Positions 1 to 8,623 of a stretch of 64,000 bases of DNA are shown piece by piece. The notes beneath the pieces were generated by a model that worked only from the letters and a program-made list of their open reading frames with translations, was not told the origin of the DNA and ran no database searches. Made by a program: the position numbers and the translations under genes. Source of the stretch: Paraburkholderia diazotrophica (GTDB lineage: Bacteria > Pseudomonadota > Gammaproteobacteria > Burkholderiales > Burkholderiaceae); contig NZ_FNYE01000030.1 of the NCBI RefSeq assembly GCF_900108945.1, forward strand, positions 34,282 through 98,281, read 5' to 3'. How positions within the stretch are numbered: the first letter of the stretch is position 1; each line of letters opens with the position of its first letter.

Positions 1-492
1 CTGCCGCTGATGCGCGCCGCCATCGACGCGGGCATCCCCGTTCTTGCGATTTGCCGTGGCTTCCAGGAGATGAATGTCGTATTCGGCGGGACGTTGCATC
101 AAAGCGTTCACACGGTGGGCGGCTACGACGACCATCGTGAGAACAAGGAAGACGACCTCGACGTGCAGTACGGACCTTCGCATGCACTGCGTCTCGTGCA
201 AGGCGGGCTGTTGCAGAAGCTCGCTGGCGGCGCAAGCGAAGCGCGCGTCAATTCACTGCACGGACAAGGCGTCGAGCGGCTCGGCAACGGCCTCACGGTC
301 GAAGCTCATGCGCCGGACGGTTTGATCGAGGCGATCAGCGTCGCGAATGCGCGTGCTTTCGCGCTGGGTGTGCAATGGCATCCGGAATGGAAGCATGCGA
401 ACGATGCGCTATCGACCGCGATATTCCGCGCGTTTGGTGCAGCGTGCCGAATGCGCATGAAGATGGGATCGACTGCAAGCGTGCACGCCTGA
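1..492 (+). CDS. puuD: gamma-glutamyl-gamma-aminobutyrate hydrolase, 5' end outside window
   Basis: Class I glutamine-amidotransferase-fold hydrolase. In the Puu pathway it cleaves gamma-glutamyl-GABA to GABA and glutamate in the cytoplasm. The reading frame is open to base 1, so the N-terminal part is missing. The visible part holds the nucleophile elbow AICRGFQEMNV (Cys) and the C-terminal catalytic His-Glu motif in GVQWHPEWK, as in PuuD. The stop is 35 bases before puuA in the same direction, so the two are probably one operon. Family and role are confident from motifs plus context; the exact substrate is inferred from the puu neighbours. Confidence 0.9.
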   Translation: MPLMRAAIDAGIPVLAICRGFQEMNVVFGGTLHQSVHTVGGYDDHRENKEDDLDVQYGPSHALRLVQGGLLQKLAGGASEARVNSLHGQGVERLGNGLTVEAHAPDGLIEAISVANARAFALGVQWHPEWKHANDALSTAIFRAFGAACRMRMKMGSTASVHA

Positions 493-527
493 TCCCCGTC
501 TCGCGCAACAAAACAGAGAGAACGGTC

Positions 528-1862
528 ATGCAAGACATTGATGAATTTCTGAAGAAGCATCACATCACCGAAATCGAAGCGATCATTCCCGACATGGCGG
601 GCATTGCGCGCGGCAAGATCATTCCGCGCAGCAAGTTCGAATTGGGAGAATCGATGCGGCTGCCCCAGGCCGTGATGGTCCAGACCGTGACGGGCGAGTA
701 TCCCGACGACGGCTCGCTTACGGGCGTCACCGATCCCGACATGGTGTGCGTGCCCGACCCTTCGACGATTCGCATCATTCCGTGGGCCGTCGATCCCACT
801 GCGCAGGTGATTCACGACTGCGTGCATTTCGACGGCACGCCCGTCGCGATCTCGCCGCGCCGCGTACTGCGCCACGTGCTCGATCTCTACAAGGCCAGAG
901 GCTGGAAGCCCGTCGTCGCACCGGAGCTCGAGTTCTATCTGGTCGACATGAACAAGGACCCCGACCTGCCTCTGCAGCCTCCCGTCGGGCGCACGGGGCG
1001 CGCCGAGACGGGACGCCAGGCTTATTCGATCGAAGCTGTCAACGAGTTCGATCCGCTTTTCGAAGACATCTACGAGTACTGCGACATTCAGGAACTGGAA
1101 GTCGACACGCTGATTCACGAGGTGGGTGCTGCACAAATGGAAATCAACTTCCTGCACGGCGACCCGCTCAACCTCGCGGACCGTGTGTTTCTCTTCAAGC
1201 GCACCGTGCGCGAAGCGGCACTGCGTCATCACATGTACGCAACGTTCATGGCGAAGCCGATGGAAGGCGAACCCGGCTCGGCGATGCACGTGCATCAAAG
1301 CATCGTCGATGAAGAGACGGGCCAGAATCTGTTCACGGGCAGCGACGGCAAGCCGACCGCGCTCTTTAATCAGTATCTCGCGGGCCTGCAGAAGTACACG
1401 CCCGCGCTGATGCCGATCTTCGCGCCGTACATCAATTCGTACCGCAGGCTGTCGCGCTTCATGGCCGCGCCGATCAATGTGCAATGGGGTTACGACAACC
1501 GCACGGTCGGATTCCGCATTCCCCATTCGAATCCACAAGCGCGTCGTATCGAGAATCGCATTCCGGGTGTCGACTGCAATCCGTATCTCGCGATTGCCGG
1601 CACGCTCGCCGCCGGCTATCTCGGCATCACGCAGCGTCTGACGCCGACAGAGCCACTCTCGAGCGACGGCTACCAGTTGCCGTATCAGTTGCCTCGCAAT
1701 CTCGAAGAAGGGCTCACGCTGATGGCCGCATGCGAGCCGCTTGCCGAGATCATGGGCGAGCAGTTCGTCAAGGCGTATCTCACGCTAAAGGAAACCGAAT
1801 ACGAAGCGTTTTTCCGCGTGATCAGTTCATGGGAACGCAAGCATTTGCTGCTGCACGTCTGA
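528..1862 (+). CDS. puuA: gamma-glutamylputrescine synthetase (glutamine synthetase family)
   Basis: ATP-dependent ligase that joins glutamate to putrescine or a related amine, the first step of the gamma-glutamylated polyamine pathway. It is 444 residues, normal for the family. The glutamine-synthetase signatures are present: ELEFYLVD near residue 129, GSAMHVHQS in the ATP-binding region, and RLSRFMAAPINVQWGYDN followed by NPYLAIAG. An ATG further upstream (375) would overlap puuD by over 100 bases, so the start at 528, preceded by AGAGAGAAC and opening with MQDIDEFLKK, is preferred. The flanking hydrolase and aminotransferase favour PuuA over a general glutamine synthetase. Confidence 0.92.
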   Translation: MQDIDEFLKKHHITEIEAIIPDMAGIARGKIIPRSKFELGESMRLPQAVMVQTVTGEYPDDGSLTGVTDPDMVCVPDPSTIRIIPWAVDPTAQVIHDCVHFDGTPVAISPRRVLRHVLDLYKARGWKPVVAPELEFYLVDMNKDPDLPLQPPVGRTGRAETGRQAYSIEAVNEFDPLFEDIYEYCDIQELEVDTLIHEVGAAQMEINFLHGDPLNLADRVFLFKRTVREAALRHHMYATFMAKPMEGEPGSAMHVHQSIVDEETGQNLFTGSDGKPTALFNQYLAGLQKYTPALMPIFAPYINSYRRLSRFMAAPINVQWGYDNRTVGFRIPHSNPQARRIENRIPGVDCNPYLAIAGTLAAGYLGITQRLTPTEPLSSDGYQLPYQLPRNLEEGLTLMAACEPLAEIMGEQFVKAYLTLKETEYEAFFRVISSWERKHLLLHV

Positions 1863-1922
1863 GGCTCAATTGATCCAGGTACCCGGAATGCAACGTGCAA
1901 GCGCAAGACAACTGGAGGCAAC

Positions 1923-3359
1923 ATGAGCTACAGAACAGAAGAAATCACTTACGTACAATCCGCGCAACACGCCGCAAAGTCCAGCGCATCGCGACAGCAG
2001 CGCAGTACGGCGGAATATCGCGCGCTCGACGCCGCGCATCACATTCATCCGTTCTCGGATATGGGTGCGTTGAATCGCACAGGCAGCCGCGTTATCGTGA
2101 AGGCCGACGGCGTCTATCTGTGGGACTCGGACGGCAACAAGATCATCGACGGCATGGCGGGACTGTGGTGCGTGAACGTCGGCTATGGCCGCAAGGAACT
2201 CGCGGACGCAGCCTATCGGCAATTGCAGGAACTGCCCTTCTACAATACGTTCTTCAAGACGACGCATCCTCCCGTGATCGAGTTGTCGGCGCTGCTTGCC
2301 GAACTGACACCCGCGCCGTTCAATCACTTCTTCTATTGCAACAGCGGCTCGGAAGGCAACGACACGGTGCTGCGCATCGTCCATCAATTCTGGGCGACGC
2401 AAGGCCAGAAGCAGAAGAAGTTCGTCATCTCACGCAAGAACGGCTATCACGGATCGACGATCGCGGGCGGCACGCTCGGCGGGATGGGCTACATGCATGA
2501 GCAGATGCCGTCGCAGGTCGAGCACATCGTGCATATCGACCAGCCATACTGGTTCGGCGAAGGCGGCGACATGACGCCGGAAGAATTCGGATTCGAACGC
2601 GCACGGCAACTCGAAATGGAAATTCTCGAACTGGGACCCGAGAATGTCGCAGCGTTCGTCGGCGAGCCGTTCCAGGGCGCAGGCGGCGTGATTTTTCCGC
2701 CGTCGACGTACTGGCCTGAAATCCAGCGCATATGCCGCAAGTACGACGTGCTGCTCGTCGCCGATGAAGTGATCGGCGGATTTGGCCGCACGGGCGAATG
2801 GTTCGCGCATCTGCATTTCGGCTTCGAGCCCGATCTGATCACGATGGCCAAGGGCCTGACGAGCGGTTACGTGCCGATGGGCGCTGTCGGTCTGCATGAT
2901 CGCATTGCCGAGGCAATCATCGAGAACGGCGAGTTCAATCACGGCCTCACGTATTCGGGGCATCCCGTCGCCGCTGCCGTTGCCGTCGCGAACCTGAAAC
3001 TGCTGCGCGACGAAAAGATTGTCGAGCGCGTGAAGAACGAAACGGGTCCGTATTTTCAGCAGTCGCTACGCGAGACGTTCACCCGTCATCCCATCGTCGG
3101 CGAAGTGGCGGGTACGGGTCTCGTCGCGGGCATTCAGCTCGCGCAGAACCCGAAGAACAGAACGCGCTTCGAAAATGGCGGCGACGTCGGCATGATCTGC
3201 CGCGACTTCTGCTTCAACGGCAATCTGATCATGCGCGCAACGGGCGACCGCATGCTGCTCTCGCCGCCACTCGTCATTACAAAGGATGAGATCGACGAAC
3301 TCGTATCGAAGGCGAAAAATGCCATCGATGCAACCGCGCGGCAATTAGGACTGTCGTAA
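1923..3359 (+). CDS. spuC: class III aminotransferase, putrescine/polyamine type (SpuC-like)
   Basis: PLP-dependent omega-aminotransferase of 478 residues, the usual length of SpuC-type putrescine-pyruvate aminotransferases. It shows the family marks: DGMAGLWCVNVGYG near the N-terminus, the cofactor-binding NSGSEGND, the Asp motif LLVADEVIGGFGRTG, and the Schiff-base lysine in LITMAKGLTSGY. It would transfer the amino group of putrescine, cadaverine or another amine to pyruvate. It starts 60 bases after puuA on the same strand, behind ACTGGAGGCAAC, a good ribosome-binding site, so it is probably the third gene of the operon. The SpuC assignment rests on overall resemblance and context; a different amine substrate is possible. 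Confidence 0.85.
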   Translation: MSYRTEEITYVQSAQHAAKSSASRQQRSTAEYRALDAAHHIHPFSDMGALNRTGSRVIVKADGVYLWDSDGNKIIDGMAGLWCVNVGYGRKELADAAYRQLQELPFYNTFFKTTHPPVIELSALLAELTPAPFNHFFYCNSGSEGNDTVLRIVHQFWATQGQKQKKFVISRKNGYHGSTIAGGTLGGMGYMHEQMPSQVEHIVHIDQPYWFGEGGDMTPEEFGFERARQLEMEILELGPENVAAFVGEPFQGAGGVIFPPSTYWPEIQRICRKYDVLLVADEVIGGFGRTGEWFAHLHFGFEPDLITMAKGLTSGYVPMGAVGLHDRIAEAIIENGEFNHGLTYSGHPVAAAVAVANLKLLRDEKIVERVKNETGPYFQQSLRETFTRHPIVGEVAGTGLVAGIQLAQNPKNRTRFENGGDVGMICRDFCFNGNLIMRATGDRMLLSPPLVITKDEIDELVSKAKNAIDATARQLGLS

Positions 3360-3523
3360 CGGTACTCACATCACGCGTGAACAACGCGTCTCGCACATGA
3401 CAGAAAGGGGGCGATAGGGGCAGAATGTGCTCCTCGCCTTCAACACGATGTCCGGCCTTGCATGCCCGCGCGAACGGATTGAAGGCTTACCGTAACCTCT
3501 ATGTCCGTTATGACGAGGCGTCG

Positions 3524-4534
3524 ATGAATGCCGTGCTCACATCTGAAATCGCATCGAAATTCGCTGGTCTCGCGCTTGCTCATCTGACGCGCGAATATCC
3601 GAACAAGCTCACGCACTCGCTCGCCGGTCCACAGGATGTGCAAGGTCCGCGCGCGTTGCATCCCATCTTTTATGGCAGCTATGACTGGCATTCGTGCGTA
3701 CATGGCTACTGGTTGCTCTTGCATCTGCTCGAACGCTTCCCCGAGTTGCCCGAGGCGCCGCAGATCATTGCCGTCGTCGACGAGCACTTCACTGAAGAAA
3801 ACGTTGCGGGGGAACGTGCCTATCTCGATCTGCCGCATAACCGCGGTTTCGAGCGGCCCTATGGCTGGGCATGGCTGCTTGCGCTGTCGGGCCAGTCCGC
3901 ATCGCTGAAGCTGCCACAAGCCGAACGCTGGTCGAAGACGATCGAGCCGCTAACGGAGGCATTCGTCGAACGCTTCGAAGGGTTCTTGCCGAAGGCGACT
4001 TATCCGCTGCGCGTTGGTACGCATTTCAACACGGCATTTGCACTGGCGCTCTCGCTCGAATTCGCGCATCGCACGCAACGCGATGCGCTGGCAATGCTGA
4101 TCGTCGAAACGGCGAAGCGCTGGTATCTGAACGACGCACGTTGCCAGGCGTGGGAGCCATCGGGCGACGAGTTTCTGTCGCCTTCGCTGATGGAAGCGGA
4201 GTTGATGCGGCGCGTGTTGCCGCCCGCCGAGTTCGACGCATGGTTCACGCGCTTTCTTCCCGATCTCGCACAGGGTCAACCCGCGACGCTGTTCGTGCCC
4301 GCCACCGTCACCGACCGCAGCGACGGCAAGATCGCGCATCTGGACGGACTGAATCTGAGCCGCGCGTGGTGCCAGCGATCGCTTGCGCGCGCGCTGCCGA
4401 ATGACGATCCGCGCCGCGCGGTGCTGTTCGAAGCCGCTGATATACATCTGGAAAGCGCGTTGCAGCATGTCGCCGGCGACTATATGGGAGAGCATTGGCT
4501 CGCCACTTTCGCGACGCTTGCGCTCGAAGCTTGA
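3524..4534 (+). CDS. DUF2891 family protein
   Basis: Protein of 336 residues with an alpha-helical toroid look typical of DUF2891: repeated Trp/His/Tyr-rich segments such as YGSYDWHSCVHGYWLLLHLL and RPYGWAWLLAL, and a C-terminal LSRAWCQRSLARALP. No catalytic function is established for the family to my knowledge. The reading frame extends upstream to 3425, but the ATG at 3524 follows a GACGAGG ribosome-binding site and gives the usual family N-terminus (MNAVLTSEIASKFAGLAL). It lies 164 bases after the aminotransferase; whether it belongs to the polyamine operon cannot be told. Confidence 0.8.
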   Translation: MNAVLTSEIASKFAGLALAHLTREYPNKLTHSLAGPQDVQGPRALHPIFYGSYDWHSCVHGYWLLLHLLERFPELPEAPQIIAVVDEHFTEENVAGERAYLDLPHNRGFERPYGWAWLLALSGQSASLKLPQAERWSKTIEPLTEAFVERFEGFLPKATYPLRVGTHFNTAFALALSLEFAHRTQRDALAMLIVETAKRWYLNDARCQAWEPSGDEFLSPSLMEAELMRRVLPPAEFDAWFTRFLPDLAQGQPATLFVPATVTDRSDGKIAHLDGLNLSRAWCQRSLARALPNDDPRRAVLFEAADIHLESALQHVAGDYMGEHWLATFATLALEA

Positions 4535-5076
4535 AGCCTCGCGACGCATCGCGTCCCTTGCGAGAGTCCCATCGCAGGGCACGCAGATCGTCTCATCATC
4601 GATACGGTCACGAGGAGCTTTGCCGCCGCACTGCAAGGCTTTGGCTGTTTTCATCGAAAAGGACCGATCCTGATCGCAGCCGGTGCGGCTCATTTCCCGG
4701 CGAGGACTCGCTGCTGGATAGACTGACCGCCGCCGCGTACACGATCACGGCCGCGCAAGGGCTGAAAAACCGCACTCACCGGTCAGTAGCCCGATATCTG
4801 TTGGGAAAGCAGGGACAAAAAGAAAGGCCCACCAAGCGGTGGGCCGAATCCATATCAAGAGGAGACATGGAGGAGACAGGTACTAGTATAAACCCTTAGC
4901 GTCTCAATGCAAGTGTATGTGTCATGACAACAACACGCTCACTGAGAGGCTGCCGGCCGTCTTCCAGAAGCGAGGCATGGGACGCGATGCAAGACTGATG
5001 GGCCGAACGGAAACGCCCCGTAACAGGTTCGCGAAACATCGCGCAGCGCCGGCGCACAAGCGACGCCAGGGGGCGT
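4535..5076. other. intergenic region without a gene
   Basis: No credible coding sequence. It contains the hairpin at 4826-4845 and a purine-rich pair AGGAGACA at 4860-4867 and 4871-4878, 11 bases apart. Otherwise nothing was recognised. Confidence 0.6.
4821..4845 (-). terminator. intrinsic terminator, minus-strand orientation
   Basis: Perfect 8-base stem GGCCCACC/GGTGGGCC with loop AAGC at 4826-4845. On the minus strand it is followed by TTTCTTTTT. It lies about 230 bases past the end of the minus-strand DUF1488 gene and is its likely terminator. Confidence 0.6.
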
Positions 5077-5346
5077 CTAGCGGTATTCGAAATCGTCCGC
5101 GGTAATCAACACTTGCGTCGCGCCCTTGGCGAGTGCTTTACGCTCGGCCACTGCCGCTATGCGGCGCTGACCGTTGCCGAATGCCTTCGTGAGGTGCAAT
5201 TCGTCCGCGCCGCGCTCCAGCCAGAAATGCTGTTCGAGCGCATCGCGCGTGATTGCACATCCTATCGCGCGCCTTTGCACGACGATGTCGAAAGTCACGG
5301 ATTGGCCGTTTGTCGAAAGCGCGAAGTTGCGTACGGACTGTTCCAT
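5077..5346 (-). CDS. DUF1488 family protein
   Basis: Small protein of 89 residues. It resembles DUF1488 proteins, short single-domain proteins of unknown role common in Burkholderiales: a beta-rich first half (QSVTFDIVVQRRAIGCAITRDAL) followed by a helical segment (RRIAAVAERKALAKG) and a beta end with ITADDF. The ATG is preceded by AGAGGCTGAAA, a fair ribosome-binding site. A second protein of the same family lies at 12899-13159. Function unknown. Confidence 0.65.
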   Translation of the reverse strand: MEQSVRNFALSTNGQSVTFDIVVQRRAIGCAITRDALEQHFWLERGADELHLTKAFGNGQRRIAAVAERKALAKGATQVLITADDFEYR

Positions 5347-5997
5347 TTTCAGCCTCTCATGAAATGCGATCTAACCTTATTTCGTGTTGCTTTGATGAAC
5401 CATGCACCGATCTTCCCGCATTGAAACTATCTCACTCCGTTCGGCATCGATCAGTTCGGAACAATCCTTGACACACACCCGTCGCAAACGTTTGGTAGCA
5501 CCCAATGCGAGCGACAGCCGTCGATCAGGTGTTAAGGGAACATGGTACCAAGCCAGTCAGTACTTCCAGGGGCCGTTTTAATCACAGAGAAAACGGCCGG
5601 AATGTACCCATTTTGAACGATGCGGCGGCGATGTTTTCTGCTGTCTGACAGGACTTTTGCACGTGGAGTTGCACGACGTAGATCTCGCGGTTTTCCGTCT
5701 GACGAAAGATTGCGCGCAAATGAATCGACACCTTGCTTTATACCTCGTCAAGAATAGAACGCAATCGTTTGCCTCATATGTCACATTGCCCGCGGCAGCA
5801 GAATTCGCGGAACCTCGTACGCGATCGAGCCTCTATAAAGAAGTAATACGAATTGCTTGATGAAGCATCCACATGGACATGGCTGTTCTCCCGGCTCACT
5901 CACCGCAACGGGATGAGCCGTCAAATGAAAGTTGCGCGACGCGAATGGCCGCTACATGACGCTTATGCTGATCCCGTCGACCCAGCTTTAACACCTG
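5347..5997. other. intergenic region, no gene recognised
   Basis: Lies between the 5' end of the DUF1488 gene and the 3' end of the SRPBCC gene, both on the minus strand. It should hold the DUF1488 promoter. The short reading frames in it have no ribosome-binding site or family resemblance. Nothing else was seen. Confidence 0.5.
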
Positions 5998-6558
5998 CTA
6001 CTCACGCTGCCTCGCTTGCTGTTCAAGCGCATTCTTGAGCCGCTTGACAGCTTCGTCCGATTCCGCCTGGATCTTCGCGCGCAGCAGCGCCGCGTTCAGC
6101 AACACGAACCAGAGCGTCGGCGAACGGTAGACAAATGTGCGCTCGAACCGTGTGCCGTTTGTGCCATTCACATCGGGCGTTAGCGTGTAGCTGACCGTGC
6201 CTGCGGGACGGCCATCGATCGTGCCGTCGATCGTCCACTTGTCCGGCCGGTTGCGCTCGACCACCGTCCATACGACGCGCCCACGTCGTCCCGCGACGCG
6301 AAACTCTTCTGTCGTCTGCTCGCCGACGGCCAGCGAATGATCCGTCGCGCCCGTGACCGACAGCGACGACGGATGCCATGCCGGCCAGTTCGCAGGCGTC
6401 GTTACATAGTCGAAAACGGCCGTACTGGGCCGCGCGATAAGTTCAACCGTAACAATGCGCGTCGATAGATCAAAGGCGCGCGGCAATGGAACGAACAGGA
6501 GTCCGAGCGCGGCCGCCATACATGCCACAGTCGCGATCGCTCGCACCAGCGTATTCAT
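5998..6558 (-). CDS. SRPBCC (START-like) family protein with N-terminal membrane anchor
   Basis: Protein of 186 residues. Residues 5-25 (AIATVACMAAALGLLFVPLP) form a signal anchor or signal peptide. The rest resembles the polyketide-cyclase/SRPBCC helix-grip fold, with the phrase VFDYVTTPANWPAWHPSSL typical of the family and a hydrophobic helix near the C-terminus. Such domains bind hydrophobic ligands; the ligand here is unknown. The ATG at 6558 is chosen over an upstream one (6618) because it places the hydrophobic segment at the N-terminus. Confidence 0.72.
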   Translation of the reverse strand: MNTLVRAIATVACMAAALGLLFVPLPRAFDLSTRIVTVELIARPSTAVFDYVTTPANWPAWHPSSLSVTGATDHSLAVGEQTTEEFRVAGRRGRVVWTVVERNRPDKWTIDGTIDGRPAGTVSYTLTPDVNGTNGTRFERTFVYRSPTLWFVLLNAALLRAKIQAESDEAVKRLKNALEQQARQRE

Positions 6559-6854
6559 CGCTATTCGCGCGAGGTCCGCGCGCCCCGAATGAAGGAAGTA
6601 CTTTCCTTGCGCTCGCACAATGGCAAAGCCTGGCCTGTCGATCTTACCCCGCTGTGTCGAAGCAGATCACACCGAGTGTTGCCGATCACACTGGCGGATC
6701 GTGTGTTTTCTGACACATTGTGCCTGGAACATTCCTCGCTTATCTGTTCAATTGACCTGATCCGCACGATAGGAGTGCGCGTTGCAATGCCGTACACTTG
6801 TCGGGAGTCGGAAACGAATGGTCCACAAATCAGTTGTTCAAGGAGGGAACGTCC

Positions 6855-7751
6855 GTGGCAAATGACAAAATGTTGACGCAGGTTTCTGAACAGGACGGCT
6901 TCATCGCCGCGCTCGACCAGAGCGGCGGCTCGACGCCGGGCGCGCTGCGGCAGTACGGCATTCCCGACGACGCTTACAGCGGCGACGCCGAAATGTTCAA
7001 GCTGATGCATGAAATGCGTGTACGCATCATCACCTCCCCCGCCTTCACCGGCGAAAAGGTCATCGCGGCCATTCTCTTCGAGGCCACGATGGACGGGCAG
7101 GCTCAAGGCAAACCCGTGCCGTCGTTTCTCTGGGAAGACCGCGGCGTCGTGCCGTTTTTGAAAGTCGATAAGGGACTCGAAGCTGAACAGGACGGCGTAC
7201 GCCTGATGAAGCCGATCCCCGGGCTCGATGCGTTGCTCGACCGCGCGCGCAAGCTCGGTATTTTCGGCACCAAGATGCGCTCGGTGATCGAGCGGAATTC
7301 GCCGTCGGGTATTGCCGCAATCGTCAAGCAGCAATTCGAATATGGCGCACAAATCGACGCGTGCGGACTGATGCCGATTCTCGAGCCCGAAGTGTCGATC
7401 AAGGCGCCGGACAAGGCGGGCGCGGAGAAGACGCTGCGCGATGAAATCAGCAAGGGCCTCGATGCACTGCCTGCCGATAAGCAGGTGATGCTCAAGCTGA
7501 CCATTCCCGATGTCGCCGAGTTCTACAAGCCGCTGATCGATCACCCGCGCGTTGCGCGAGTCGTCGCGCTTTCGGGCGGCTATACGCGCTCGGAAGCGTG
7601 CAAGAAGCTCGCGCACAATCACGGCATGATCGCGAGCTTCTCGCGTGCGTTGATCAACGACCTGAAGAAGCAGATGAGCGACGACGAGTTCAATGCGAAA
7701 CTCGCGGAAGCCATCGATGAGATTTACGAGGCTTCGTCGGTCAAGGTCTAA
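6855..7751 (+). CDS. class I fructose-bisphosphate aldolase
   Basis: Glycolytic/gluconeogenic aldolase of 298 residues of the bacterial class I (Schiff-base) type, cleaving fructose 1,6-bisphosphate to dihydroxyacetone phosphate and glyceraldehyde 3-phosphate in the cytosol. Recognisable segments: ALDQSGGSTPGAL near the N-terminus, FLWEDRGVVPFLKVDKGL, LMPILEPEVSIKAPDK, and VMLKLTIPD carrying a candidate Schiff-base lysine. The GTG start at 6855 has an excellent AGGAGGG ribosome-binding site at 6841-6847, which decides it over the in-frame ATG at 6798. It stands alone, convergent with the PRC-barrel gene. Confidence 0.9.
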   Translation: MANDKMLTQVSEQDGFIAALDQSGGSTPGALRQYGIPDDAYSGDAEMFKLMHEMRVRIITSPAFTGEKVIAAILFEATMDGQAQGKPVPSFLWEDRGVVPFLKVDKGLEAEQDGVRLMKPIPGLDALLDRARKLGIFGTKMRSVIERNSPSGIAAIVKQQFEYGAQIDACGLMPILEPEVSIKAPDKAGAEKTLRDEISKGLDALPADKQVMLKLTIPDVAEFYKPLIDHPRVARVVALSGGYTRSEACKKLAHNHGMIASFSRALINDLKKQMSDDEFNAKLAEAIDEIYEASSVKV

Positions 7752-7769
7752 AAGAAGAGCGTTCTGGAA

Positions 7770-7812
7770 GCCGCGCGGGATGCAGTGTCACTGCGTGCAG
7801 ATCTCGCGCGGC
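7770..7812. terminator. long hairpin between convergent genes
   Basis: Stem GCCGCGCGGGAT/ATCTCGCGCGGC (one G-U pair) enclosing a smaller GCAGT/ACTGC hairpin, 19 bases after the aldolase stop. The flanks are pyrimidine-rich on either strand (CTCTTC on plus, TCTTCTTTT on minus) rather than a pure T-run, so termination is probable but not certain. Confidence 0.5.
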
Positions 7813-7842
7813 CTCTTCACCGGGCCCTGATACGCCGCCGCG

Positions 7843-8310
7843 TCAATGCGCTGTTGGCGGAACGTCGGGGTCGACGTACTCGTTGCGCGAGAGCCAGTAC
7901 GGATCGCGGTTGTAATACGTGTGCAACGACTCGCCCCATTTTGCATCGGCCATCGACGGCCAATGATCCTTGTCGAAACCCGGTTCGTCCTTTAGCCGCT
8001 GCGCGCTAATGTCGACGTGGAAGCACTTCTCCGCGGTATCGAGCGTGAGCGCGCTCCACGGAATCGCATGCAGGTTCGCGCCCATGCCGAGAAAGCCGCC
8101 CTCGGAGAGCACCGCATAAGCGATTCGTCCGCTACGCACGTCGAGCATGATGTCCGAAATCTTGCCGACGTGTTCCCCGTCTGAAGAGATCACCTTGTTG
8201 CCGTCGAGCGTCGATGCGGCCATCACCTCGGGCCCCGGCCCTTCGCCGACACCGCCGCCGACAATCCCTGCTCCACCTGTTCTGCGCGTTTGCGGATTAA
8301 TCGAACCCAT
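7843..8310 (-). CDS. PRC-barrel domain protein
   Basis: Protein of 155 residues. A Gly-rich N-terminal leader (GGAGIVGGGVGEGPGPE) is followed by a PRC-barrel domain, residues about 30-105: LDGNKVISSDGEHVGKISDIMLDVRSGRIAYAVL in two segments, then a tail rich in aromatic residues (HTYYNRDPYW). PRC-barrel proteins act in RNA processing or photosynthetic assembly, but the stand-alone proteobacterial type is mostly uncharacterised and often stress-linked. The ATG has a strong AAGGAGGTGAG ribosome-binding site. Confidence 0.85.
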   Translation of the reverse strand: MGSINPQTRRTGGAGIVGGGVGEGPGPEVMAASTLDGNKVISSDGEHVGKISDIMLDVRSGRIAYAVLSEGGFLGMGANLHAIPWSALTLDTAEKCFHVDISAQRLKDEPGFDKDHWPSMADAKWGESLHTYYNRDPYWLSRNEYVDPDVPPTAH

Positions 8311-8623
8311 GGCTCACCTCCTTTGAACGTGAGTGTCATAAAGACGCGCAATGCGTGTACCTGAAGCGCTTCGCGAGGACGGTTGTCAAGCAAGCTTTAC
8401 CTGACGAGCACGAGCCTGAGTCATCTTTTCCGAAAACGACTCCTTGTTGTCCGTTCTCAAACGAATAAGCCGGGTCTACTAGAGACGATGTCACGCGGTC
8501 TCAGCAGCGCAGCAGCAGTATTGGCAACTCAGCAGTGATCACGCCTTGAACTTCTGCGCCAACGAACGCGCGAGAGGTTCTGGACGAATCCATCGCGGAG
8601 TCTGTTAATGAAACGCGCGCCAC
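8311..8623. other. intergenic region, no gene recognised
   Basis: Between the PRC-barrel gene start and the MocR gene stop, both minus strand. It should hold the PRC-barrel promoter. No repeat, hairpin with T-run or coding potential was seen. Confidence 0.5.
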